From the NCBI GenBank assembly GCA_946406115.1, contig OX291560.1:8061158-8125157 (forward strand): 64,000 bases of DNA. The letters run 5' to 3'. Shown here one piece after another: positions 10,961-20,140 of the stretch (the first letter of the stretch is position 1; each line of letters begins with the position of its first letter). Under the pieces are notes generated by a model, which was given only the letters and a program-made list of their open reading frames with translations, did no database searches and was not told the DNA's origin. The stretch comes from Apoda limacodes. Its lineage: Eukaryota; Arthropoda; Insecta; Lepidoptera; Limacodidae. A program made the position numbers and the translations under genes.

Positions 10961-12259
10961 TCCCGGCAAGTGCTTAAAAATGATTTGCAAAATTTGAAAC
11001 GGACAACTAAAACCAACAATACGAACATTGAAAGGTAATTAAAATAAAGCTTTCTATTACCTACTGATTTCCGCGTATTTACTGTTTATTTAAATATAAG
11101 ATATTGTTATATACTTAACTATTTTCTTATTTTTTTTTTAATAAGAATATTTCAGAAAGATGATCGACTTTTGCTTCAGAACCGGTTCTGGAACCGGGGA
11201 CCAGATTTTCTTCTTTCAGAAACGTTAAATTGCGGTTATTTTGCGACTGGGCAGTATATATAAGACATTTGTATTTAAATATTTCACAAACCATATTGTT
11301 GGCGCCGTGAAATGTTAATGTTGTACCTATATAATCCACAAATAAAAATCCAGACTATTTGGACGGGTATAAAGTATTACCAGACTGTCCTGAAAATACC
11401 ACTTATTCACTCAAGAAATCTCAACAACTGCTTCAGCTATCAAGCTGAAATTTAGCATGTAGGTTTCCACTTAGAAAAGATTAGGAGGTCAAAAAGATGT
11501 TTAAAACTTTATATGAATGTCCTATATTATGTTTAATTTCGTTCCATGAAATGGAGTAATGCGCTTTAAAATGTATTCCAAGAAAATTCTGTTTTAAAAT
11601 TTTTATTACAGAAGTGGATTTCGGGGGCCAAAAATTGGTTGAAATAAATATAATTTTAATGTAAAGAATAAAAATCGTACATCTTTGATTTTGGGAGCAT
11701 AAAATTTGTATAAACATTTGTTATAAGATTTTTACAATATGGACTGATTAGGGGACTAAAAGGTGGTTAAATGTTTCTATGCAAGTATATACAATGTTCT
11801 TGATGCAAGTATATATGTTTGATATATTAAAATACTGACCTTGCAAACAAATTTCTGCCTCCTTAATCCGTCCTAGTCATAAAATTCAATTTTTTAAGAG
11901 TTAATTTGTACATGTCACCGTACTAATGTAAATACCGTATCTCGCGAGATTGTAAAATGTCGAAAGATTGTGAACCGTAACACACTGCATAAATCGCACT
12001 GTAAAAGTCATGTCGGTTGGGTTAGGTTCAGTTTCTCTTGTGTTAGCGTACATGCGGAGCGAACTAAGCGAGCAGAGCGACTGAATCAAGTTTCATTTAA
12101 TGATATAAAGTTTTACAATATTTTTTTTGTAAGCAGTATGTTACGGTTCACAATCGTTCGACAGTTTATTATCTCATGAGATAGATTATAATCTAACGGT
12201 ATTTACAATTTAACGGTGACATATATAACAAATACAATTTATATATATATACATATATA

Positions 12260-12273
12260 AATTAACCCTAACA
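12260..12273. repeat. Target-site duplication, left copy (14 bp)
   Basis: AATTAACCCTAACA is repeated exactly at 13436-13449 and brackets the RTE fragment. Confidence 0.85.
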
Positions 12274-13435
12274 AGCCAGTTTCCGAAGAGGCTATAGTAC
12301 CGTAGTCCACATACATACCTGCGGCAGATTATACAGAAGTCAAAAGAGTATAATCGGCCCCTTTGCTAAACGTTTGTGGACTATGAGAAAGCCTTCGATT
12401 CCTTGGAAACATGGGCAGTGCTACAGGCTCTAGAGAGATGCCGTATTGATCATCGGTATATCGAGGTGCTAAAATGCTTGTACGATAACGCCACCATGTC
12501 AGTCCGTCTCCAGGATCAGAACTCGAAACCGATCCAACTGCAGAGAGGTGTAAGACAGGGATATGTCATATCTCCGAAACTGTTCACAAATGCGTTGGAA
12601 GATGTCTTTAAGCTTCTGGACTGGGACGGTTTTGGCATCGACGTTAATTGCGAGTACATTACCCACCTTCGGTTTGCCGACGATATTGTGGTCATGGCAG
12701 AATCGATGGAGGACCTTAGCACAATGCTCGAAAGCCTCAGTAGAGCTTCCCAACGAGTGGGCCTCAAGATGAACATGGACAAGACAAAAATCATGTCGAT
12801 TCGGCCATGTAGCACACACTCCAATAACTGTTGGGAACTCTACACTCGAAGTTGTTGACGAATACGTATACCTAGGACAAACTGTTCGATTAGGTAGGTC
12901 CAATTTCGAGAAAGAGGTGAATCGCCGAATCCAACTCGGTTGGGCAGCGTTCGGAAAACAGCGTACTATTTTCTCGTCCCTAATGGGTATTAGGCAAAAG
13001 TCTTCAACCAGTGTGTGTTGCCAGTGATGACTTACGGCACCGAGGTCTTATGGGGGACCAAGGCCCCTCAGCGGGCGATGGAAAGAGCTATGCTCGGAGT
13101 TTCCCTACGTGTTCGAATCAGGAATGAGGAAATCCATAGGAGAACTAAAGCCACCGACATAGCTCACCGAATCGCAAAGCTGAAGTGGCAATAGGCAGGC
13201 CACATAGAAGAACCGATGGCCGATGGGGGAAGAAGGTTCTCGAGTGGCGACCACGAATTGGAAAGCGCAGCGTGGGACGGCCCCCCGCTAGATGGACAGA
13301 TGACCTTGTAAAGGTAGCGGGGAGCCGTTGGTTGACAGATGACCTTGTAAAGGTAGGTGGCACAGAGTCGCATGCTGTGGAGAAAGTTAGGTGAGGCCTA
13401 TGTCCAGAAGTGGACGTCAATGGGCTGATATGATG
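12274..13435 (+). mobile_element. 5'-truncated RTE (BovB-like) non-LTR retrotransposon in the MADF intron
   Basis: A perfect 14-bp duplication flanks this insertion. It enters the element inside the reverse transcriptase domain and runs to a short TGATATGATG tail typical of RTE 3' ends (GATG/TGA-type repeats). No endonuclease is present, so it is dead on arrival: a target-primed insertion truncated at the 5' end. Confidence 0.85.
12310..13430 (+). pseudogene. RTE reverse transcriptase, truncated and frameshifted
   Basis: The frame around 12310-12375 already reads RTE-like residues (YLRQIIQK, then EYNRPLC) but has a stop before FVDYEKAFDS. The intact part, about 12370-12815, has the finger/palm motifs DYEKAF, RGVRQG and the catalytic LRFADDIVVM (FADD at about 12672). 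In the RQGDVISP block the D is Y. Near 12815 the frame shifts, and the following segment (VGNSTLEVVDEYVYLGQ) continues in another frame. Further stops follow in the C-terminal region, which still shows RPPARWTDDLVKVAG. A block of about 22 bp (ACAGATGACCTTGTAAAGGT) is duplicated at about 13297 and 13339. It cannot make a functional enzyme. Confidence 0.85.
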
Positions 13436-13449
13436 AATTAACCCTAACA
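13436..13449. repeat. Target-site duplication, right copy (14 bp)
   Basis: Exact match to 12260-12273; it marks the 3' boundary of the RTE fragment. Confidence 0.85.
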
Positions 13450-13709
13450 TGCTAAACGGGCGGCATCAAATAACATCATCAAAACATAGGACCTGCATAA
13501 AACTTTCCACCTTTCTTAACACCCTTTATTCGTCCCTGTCGTAAAAATCTTATAATATTTTTTATTTCTATTGCATTTCTAACGGTAATACTAAATTTTA
13601 GATCCTTAAATTAACATAAAAAAAAAATCATAAATATGAGTATAAAATATAAATACTCTAAAATAATCAAAAAGCAATTATATAATGATTAATCACTTAA
13701 TATTTTCAG

Positions 13710-14185
13710 CTACAGAATGCAAAACAAAATGGAACCTTCTGCGTAATGCATTTGTACATGCCATGGCTAGACGAAAGACAGGCCAAGGAATCAAAAAATT
13801 TAAGAAGTGGAAATATGAAGATAAAATGGCATTTTTGTTACCATACCTTGGACAAAGAGAGTCATTTTTAAACACCAATGACTTAGACCATGACTTTATA
13901 ATACAAGATGAAGAACATTTAAGCGAAACTTGCACACAAGAGATAAATAGCAAACAGGACGTAGGCTATCACTATGAGGTAATGAACGAAAAAAGTTACA
14001 GTAAAGAGGTCGAAAAAGATGAGATAGATTTGTTGTTTGAAAGTATGGCAAAAGCTGTTAAGGAATTACCAAAGGCAGAACAAATAAAAGTTAAAATTGA
14101 CATTACAAAAATATTGTATGAAAGTCAAATGCGATGTGAAAAACGAAAAAGTTTTCATAGTGGTTCTTCTGATCCTTTATCTTGA
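13710..14185 (+). CDS. MADF-BESS domain protein, exon 2 (rest of MADF, linker, BESS)
   Basis: The exon follows a TATTTTCAG acceptor. Its first two bases complete codon 45 begun in exon 1. Residues 46-91 (TECKTKWNLLRNAF ... WKYEDKMAFLLPYL) supply the second half of MADF: C48, W52, the LR pair at 55-56, W78 and the FLLPYL end. An acidic linker follows. A BESS motif lies at about residues 148-183 (DEIDLLFESMAKAVKELP, then a KVKIDITKILYE helix), the protein-interaction motif that pairs with MADF in insect regulators such as Adf-1 and Dip3. The predicted protein is 202 residues, a usual size. The TGA at 14183 ends it, but the frame is open for 27 more serine-rich codons, so this could be a recent premature stop. 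It likely acts in the nucleus; target genes are unknown. A retrotransposon begins right behind it. Confidence 0.85.
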
Positions 14186-14269
14186 TCATCCTCTTATACA
14201 GATTCGTCTCATAACATTCCTGTTCAGTCTTCTTTTTATCACGAGATAAAACAGATGGCCTTATTTTAG
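14186..14269 (+). other. Open-frame extension behind the MADF-BESS TGA, or short 3' UTR
   Basis: After TGA 14183-14185 the same frame continues for 27 codons (starting SSSYTDSSHN, ending HEIKQMALF) to TAG 14267-14269. The serine-rich composition matches the preceding SSDPLS. Either the original C-terminus was longer and the TGA is a mutation or assembly error, or this is ordinary 3' UTR. The retrotransposon frame begins only 15 bp after the TAG. Confidence 0.5.
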
Positions 14270-14284
14270 TAACTCTACATTACC

Positions 14285-15310
14285 ATGTCATTTACCGAAT
14301 CAAATTCTTCCATACCATGTCACACCCCAGCAACTGTTTTTAGTCATAAACAATTAAAAAAAATGCTTAAATTGAACAAATTTATAAAAAAAAACAAAAA
14401 ATTAATCAAACACCATAGAAGTTTGCATAAGTACACACTTTTAAGGAAAGAAAGAATGGAATTAATTAGTAAATTGAAATTAGTTTCTGTAAAACTAAGG
14501 CAAAGTAGGCTTATACATGATAGTGAGACAAACCGTTTACAAAATAATATACAAGGTTTGCAGATGTCTTTAAATGAAATAAGTAAAAAGTATGAAAGTG
14601 CAAAGAATGAAATAAATGAACATATTTTGGCTTTAAATGAGCTGGTTGCTGGTACAAAATATAATGCGAATAGATTCGATTCATTAGTGAATAATTACTC
14701 TTGTATGTGTGCTCTATCATCTCGGTCCTCTTCACAACCCAAGTCACAAAACCATTCTCATTATATCAATGTTTCATCTGGTAACATCCTAGGGCCAAAC
14801 CTGCTAAACAATCAGTTGGTCTCCAATCAGCAGCTGCCCAGCAGAACAATTTTAATCTCGGATAAACTCGGCAAAGGATTTGGTTTACTTCTTAGCAACC
14901 GGTTAAAACACTCGGTAACAAACATTTGTACACCAGGTGTTTCCTTTGGTCAAATTGTCAATAACATACCTGTCAGTGAACTAAATAGCACTACAACAAT
15001 TGTCATATTGTTTGGTGATGGCTCATTATTAAAGAAGAATGACATCATACAGGGAGTAGGTACCTTGTTGGAGTTACACAATAAAAAAAGATGTAAGTTT
15101 ATAATAAGCGGTTTTCCATATTCTTCAAGCTCCACTGCTAAACTAAATAGGCATATATTTGACATGAATGTACATCTGTACAACTTGACTCATCGTCATA
15201 GCGATGCAATTTTATATTTTGACATAAATAACTTTATTTATAATTTTAGACTGACACCGGCTGGTATGTCCATGCCTATGAAATGTAGACGAGAAATGGC
15301 TACGTTGTAA
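14285..15310 (+). pseudogene. CR1-group ORF1 protein: coiled coil plus degenerate SGNH-hydrolase-like domain
   Basis: The frame gives 341 residues. Residues about 22-125 are rich in K, E, L and N with heptad-like spacing, fitting the coiled coil by which such ORF1 proteins multimerise on their RNA. Residues about 186-325 resemble the esterase (SGNH) domain found in ORF1 of many insect CR1-group elements: ILISDKLGKGFG at 189-200, NICTPG at 213-218, FGDGS at 243-247 and FIISGFPYS at 272-280. The expected Ser of the S-D-S block is Lys194, so hydrolase activity is unlikely. The N-terminal PHD-type zinc finger of longer relatives is absent. TAA 15308 is probably premature, since the same frame stays open and protein-like to TGA 15446. 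ORF2 follows with overlapping frames. Confidence 0.7.
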
Positions 15311-15453
15311 GCTTCTAATATACATGATTTAGATTTAAGTAGTATTAAGGAGTCTATTGACCTCTCTAGCGTTAGTGCTATGTCTTATAGTGCTGATGTT
15401 ATTAGCTGCACCCAGTCAGTTCCTATTTTAGATCATACTTTAAACTGAGTTCT

Positions 15454-16389
15454 TTGACAACAGACAATGCCTGTTTTTTTAACATTGTTCATCAAAATAT
15501 ACAAGGCATTTCTGGCAAGGAATTGGAAATAGAATTATTTTTAAAAAGTCATAATATACATATGTTGTGTGTAACTGAGCATTGGCTAAGTAAACATGAA
15601 TTAATGTTTAGTTTCCCCAATCATTATTTGTCCAGTGCCTTTATTCGAAAAAATGCTATTCGAGGGGGTTCATTAATAATTGTTAATAATAATATACAGT
15701 GTAAAGACCGAAAGGATATAGTTAGCCTCTCACTTGAACGCATAATAGAATTGTCTTGTATAGAACTTAAGAATTATATTATACTTTGTGTGTATCGCCC
15801 CCCTTCTGCAAATTATAATTCTTTTGAGCCTGTAATGGAACAAGTTCTGAAAAAAATTTGTCATTCTAAAAAGTCAGTTATTGTTTGTGGTGACTTTAAT
15901 ATTGATCTTTTAGAGAGTTCCCAAACAAGAGATAGATTTATTAACTTATTTGCAAGTTTTGACTTAAATTATTTGTTTCTGGAACCAACTAGAATTACAA
16001 TGACTTCAGCTACATGTTTAGATAATATTTTCTGTAACGTTGAAGTAAAAGATAAATCTATTATTAATAATTTGCCGTCCGATCACTATGGTCAAATAAT
16101 AAAAATTCTACACAACTATAAAAAAAAATCTCAACTAGTAACTTGTAGACCTGTGACCACTGCTCGATTAAACAATTTGAAAGTTAATATTGAAAAGAAA
16201 ATTCCATTTTTACATTTCATGCATGATAATGCTAATAATCTTTATAATATTTTTTTTGATTTCTTAAGTAATGAGTTCGAGCAAGTGTTTAAAGTAAAAA
16301 CTTTTAGGCCAAATAATAAAATGAAATTCAAGGACTGGGCTACTGTAGGAATACACCGAAGTCGAACTAGTATGGGTTGTATGAAATGA
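15454..16389 (+). pseudogene. CR1-group ORF2, N-terminal part: AP endonuclease domain
   Basis: This frame has 311 residues read from a TTG; no ATG precedes it in frame, so the true start has been lost or uses another mechanism. The APE-type endonuclease residues are all present: N15 (HQNIQG), E42 (TEHWL), Y114 (VYRPP), D147 and N149 (CGDFN), D190 and the D210-H211 pair (SDH). This domain nicks target DNA to prime reverse transcription. The frame ends at TGA 16387 because of a frameshift near 16375: the reading continues as the reverse transcriptase in another frame from about 16377. The nicking module looks intact but cannot be joined to its polymerase in this copy. Confidence 0.8.
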
Positions 16390-17690
16390 AACAATATAAC
16401 CACAGTCCCACATTCACCAACTATGTCAAAATGTATTCAAAAATATTTAAAAAAGTATGCAGGGTTGCAAAATCAATACATTTAAGTAATAAAATTAAAA
16501 TATCTGATAATAAAATAAAGGCCACATGGAATGTAATAAATAGTGAATCAGGAAAAATAAAACCGCGTGACAATCATTATTCACTTACTGTAAATTCAAA
16601 AATAATTGATTCAGATCTTGATGTCGCTAACTCTTTTGAGAAATATTTTACTGAAATGCCTACAATTACAACTAATGCATTAAATTCCTCTCCATTAGAA
16701 TCAGAGTTACTTTTAAAATGTAATGTAAATAAATGCAAGGCTATATTTAAATTTGAGCATATTACCTCTGAAGACATCATAAAGACATTTAAATTACTAA
16801 CCCAGAAAAAAACTTGTGACCTATGGGGTATATCAGTCAAAGTCCTTAGCGGAATTATTGATATTATAGCACCAATCTTAGCCATAAGATTTAATAAGTG
16901 TGTTGACGAAGGGATATTCCCAGACTTAATGAAATATAGTAAAATAATACCACTTTTTAAAAGTGGAAGTAAAGATGATCCTAATAATTTTAGACCTATC
17001 TCTATACTGCCTGCCTTAAGCAAAATTTTTGAAAAAATTATGTTCAATCAGATGCTTAAACATTTTAACTTAAATGGATTACTTCATCCTCAACAGTTTG
17101 GATTTACAAAAGGGCGTTCCACAACTGACGCAGGTGTTGCCCTTATACAGTATATATTTGCTGCTTGGGAACAGTCACAAAATGCTATTGGTATCTTCTG
17201 TGATCTATCAAAGGCATTCGACTGCGTGCAACATGAAACTCTTATACGGAAACTGAGTCATTATGGTATTGCAGATTTGGCTCTTGAGCTTATCCGCTCA
17301 TATTTGAGTAGTAGAATGCAGAAGGTTCAAATCAATGAAGTAAAATCCAATGGCTCTGAAGTAAAATTAGGAGTTCCTCAAGGTTCTATTTTAGGTCCTT
17401 TTCTATTTTTAATTTACATAAATGACTTGCCTTTCTTTGTGGAGAAGCTATGCAAGATTGTACTATTTGCTGATGACACATCTCTTTTATTTAAAGTTGA
17501 CAGAAATAAAACTAATTTTGACGACGTAAGTAGTGCGCTTTCTCAGGTTCTTCAGTGGTTTACGGCAAATAATTTACTTCTTAATGCGAAAAAGACTAAG
17601 TGTTTAAAATTTATGATGCCAAATGTCAGAAACATAAGTACAAAATTATCCCTAAACGGAGAAGAAATAGAACTATTAGACTCAACAGTG
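16377..17690 (+). pseudogene. CR1-group ORF2, reverse transcriptase domain
   Basis: A long frame carries the RT blocks in order: NNFRPISIL at about residue 203, KGRSTTDA at 245, FCDLSKAFD with D276, GVPQGSILGP at 332-341 and the catalytic FADD at 364-367. The thumb region follows with NNLLLNAKKTKCL. All three catalytic aspartates are present. The upstream frame (endonuclease) and the downstream C-terminal region lie in different frames. Near 17685-17700 the frame goes off after LLDSTV: about 10 residues expected in this family (the LGI-type block) are missing, indicating a small deletion with frameshift. The remaining out-of-frame codons run to a stop at 17745. Confidence 0.85.
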
Positions 17691-18267
17691 GAACCCTCAC
17701 ATTTCAGTTCTTGCAGGAAAACTCAGTTCAGCTGCCTATGCAGTTAGGAAAGTTAGGCAGCTTACAGATGTTGACACTGCTCGCTTGGTCTACTTTAGCT
17801 ATTTCCATTCCGTCATGTCTTATGGCATTTTGCTTTGGGGTAAGGCAGCTGATATTGATACAGTCTTTATTTTGCAAAAGAGAGCAGTACGGTCAATTTA
17901 TAAATTAGGACCTCGAATTTCTCTTAGGGAACTATTTAGGGAAATTGATATTTTAACTGTTCCTTGCCAATATATCTTTGCTTGTATAATGTATGTACGC
18001 CAAAATTGTCACTTATTTGCTAAAAATAGTGACCTCCACAGTGTTAATACAAGGAATAAGGATAAATTGGTAGTTCCAAAATGTCGTCTTCAGAAGGTAC
18101 ATAGCTCTTTCGCAATACAAAGTATATTTTTCTACAATAAAATTCCAGAACATGTGGTTAATTTACCCTCAAATAAATTTAAAATATATGTCAAAGATAG
18201 TTTAATGAAAAAAAGCTATTACAAAGTTGATGAATACTTAAATGATAAAAATGCTTGGAAAAATTAG
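17690..18267 (+). pseudogene. CR1-group ORF2, C-terminal region after frameshift
   Basis: After the deletion near 17690 the homologous reading resumes in a new frame as VLAGKLSSAAYAVRKVRQL, then SYGILLWGKAADIDTVFILQ and KRAVRSIYKLGPR. It ends KVDEYLNDKNAWKN at the TAA near 18265. This is the usual carboxyl end of the lepidopteran CR1-group polyprotein and carries no RNase H domain. A decayed piece of the same region occurs at about 40960-41127. Confidence 0.75.
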
Positions 18268-19053
18268 AACTTAATTGATTTGTATTGGGGCATTTGAAAT
18301 ATTTTTTTTTTTTAAATTAAAACATTGTATATTATGTTATTACCTAGTGTAAGGCTATATTGTATTTTTATATGATGTATAAAAGATTAACTAGTGAGTC
18401 TATTGCCGTTGCTTCTCGGTAGTAAAGCATTACGAACCTTCCAATTTCTCCTCTTATATTTTGTTCCTTTACTACACACATTGTAACTAGTACAATCGAA
18501 GTTTTATTGGAGTTGCTTGAGTGTGTCATGCTCTCTCAAAGTGTCTCTGCGGTGGTGGCGTGTGTGTTGGGTCGTTACGTTCCCTAAAACATGGTTGAGC
18601 GAAGCGATGGCTGATTCATATGTCATACTCGTGAACGGGTGCCGCCTGTGGCTGAGGCTGGTCTGCTCTTGCAAACTTCTTTGTATTCTTAGTATTTAGT
18701 CTTACTTTTTTGTTTTGTTTATTAATACTGTAAGACATTGATTATTTCTTAGTGATGAATACATAAACTGTCTTTTGTTTATATTAGATACTTTTTTATG
18801 TTGTGCTTGTGCTTTATATTTCATGTTTTTTATGTTTGTAATGGAAAGTGTCCTTTTATGATAGGGAGGGCATTTTCCAATATTTTAATTAGACGCTGTA
18901 AGAGAAAGGGAGAAAAGAAATGCCCTTGCTGAGTTTCTTGCCGTTTCTTCTCAGTACAAGGTCTCCCGCCCTGTAGACTTACGAACCGATGGCGTAGTGA
19001 CATTCATAAGTGCTCAATTATTGTAGCCTAATCTGAATAAATTGAATTTGAAT
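18268..19053 (+). other. 3' UTR and tail of the CR1-group element
   Basis: Non-coding. A block near 18400-18440 (ATTGCCGTTGCTTCTCGGTA ... TTACGAACC) is echoed near 18930-18990 (TTGCCGTTTCTTCTCAGTAC ... CTTACGAACCG), so the 3'-end motif is present twice. The element closes with CTGAATAAA and TTGAATTTGAATTTGAA. The AATAAA could also serve as a polyadenylation signal for transcripts reading in from the MADF gene. Confidence 0.65.
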
Positions 19054-19101
19054 TTGAACATTATCCGTAAAGATTATACTATAGTAAAGATTATATATAC
19101 T

Positions 19102-19786
19102 TACCCGCAACTCACAACATAAAATAGACTGACTGCCTCACCTCAGTTCATTTCTGATCAGTCGCCCCGACTTCACAACTTTTTTTTTAAATAGATTGCC
19201 TAACCTCAGTAAATTTCTGATCAGTAACCCACTTCCCACAATAAAAAAACAAATTGCCCACCTCATCTTAGCTTTGATCAGTCGCCCTGACCTCACAAGT
19301 ACAATTGTCTTACCTAAGTACATTTACCAATGAGTCACCCCGCCTCATAAAATACAACAGATTGTGTCATCTCAGCGCAGGTCGCCCTTACCTCATAATA
19401 TTAAATAGATTGCTTCACCTCAGTACGTTTCTGATCAGTAACCCGGACAACACAAAACAGATTGCTTCACCTCACCTTTGATCAGTCGCCCTGTGAGGTC
19501 AGTACAACATTAAATTGATTGCCTTACCTCAGTTCATTTCTGATCAGTAAACCGCTCGTCACAACATAAAACGAGTTGCCTTACCTCAGTATATTTACTA
19601 ATGAGTCACCCCGATGTCATAAAAAAAAACAGACTGTGTCACCTCAGCTCATTTCTAATCAGTCGCCCTGACATCACAACATTAAATAGATTGCATCACC
19701 TTAGTACATTTCTGATCAATAACCCCGCACCTCACAACATAAAACGAAGTGCCTTACCTCAGTTCATTTCTGATCAGTCACCAATT
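19102..19786. repeat. Minisatellite, about 12 diverged units of ~55-60 bp
   Basis: The repeat core is CCTCAGTWCATTTCTGATCA followed by GTCGCCC or GTAACCC, then CTCACAACA, an A-rich spacer and GATTGC. Three unit types can be told apart: A (TGATCAGTCGCC), B (TGATCAGTAACC) and C (TTTACYAATGAGTCACCCC). The order read from left to right is A B A C A B A B C A B A, suggesting a five-unit higher-order repeat C-A-B-A-B. The palindrome TGATCA occurs in most units. The array starts about 50 bp behind the CR1 tail. No coding role is visible. Confidence 0.85.
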
Positions 19787-20140
19787 TCTGGCCAGGGAAA
19801 TCAAATCTGCAGACATCAAAACAACGCATGTATACGAAGCTGGTCCAGCAAAATTAATGAAAGCATTTATATTCATGAAAAACGTAATAAATAAAAGTAA
19901 ATATTTTTATTGGTATTGGTGGATGGTTTCTGCCGGTCCCTGTTAAACGGACGTCTACATGGATTTTGATAGAGGACACTGCCTTCTGTAAATAAAACAG
20001 ACAAAAGCCTAGCTCAGAAAATTAATACAATGTTTGTACCAATTGTTGTAAATAAAGATTATTTTAATCTTATACTTTTTATTCAACGTTGGCCTTTAAA
20101 CAATATTAAAAATAATAATTAAGTGGAAGTTTATTATAGG
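19787..20140. other. No feature recognised
   Basis: AT-rich single-copy-looking sequence between the minisatellite and a MITE. Short open frames that reach in from the array have no domain. Confidence 0.35.

Larger units (their letters stand above)
5980..13709 (+). other. Intron 1 of the MADF-BESS gene
   Basis: The donor is GTGAGT at 5980 and the acceptor is TATTTTCAG ending at 13709. The intron is phase 1, about 7.7 kb long, and is mostly repeats: a foldback element, two copies of a GGTTCCGTAC-type repeat, a SINE, a degenerate tandem repeat and an RTE fragment, all listed separately. A short GC-rich patch follows exon 1 at about 6138-6235. The stretches 6240-7900 and 10990-12250 hold only AT-rich sequence with no recognisable gene. 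Confidence 0.75.
14270..19053 (+). mobile_element. CR1-group (Daphne-like) non-LTR retrotransposon, nearly full length
   Basis: The order is ORF1 (coiled coil plus SGNH-like), ORF2 (AP endonuclease then reverse transcriptase), a long 3' UTR and a tail of TTGAATTTGAATTTGAA after a CTGAATAAA signal. The left end is inferred: it must lie between the MADF frame end (14269) and the ORF1 start (14285), so the element is probably 5' truncated or starts within the ORF1 leader. A convincing target-site duplication was not found; ACATTA-like words near both ends are too short to rely on. Frameshifts and stops in both ORFs make it inactive. Confidence 0.8.

Noticed and set aside
12516..12824. Minus-strand open frames across the RTE reverse transcriptase
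   Set aside because: They are shadows of the plus-strand RT, which carries the conserved motifs.
13145..13450. Minus-strand frames of 69-101 codons
   Set aside because: They are antisense to the RTE C-terminal coding region (RPPARWTDDL) and have no domain of their own.
13685..13709. Using the ATG at 13685 as the start of the MADF-BESS protein
   Set aside because: The residues before 13710 (MINHLIFS) are not MADF-like and overlap a clear TTTTCAG acceptor. Exon 1 at 5847 supplies the missing half of the domain in matching phase.
14270..19060. ACATTA words at both ends of the CR1-group element as a target-site duplication
   Set aside because: Six bases in AT-rich DNA are expected by chance and do not fit the inferred 5' boundary precisely.
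19601..19894. Repetitive 97-codon open frame as a repeat protein
   Set aside because: It is translation of the minisatellite. Other frames and units contain stops, and unit lengths are not multiples of three.
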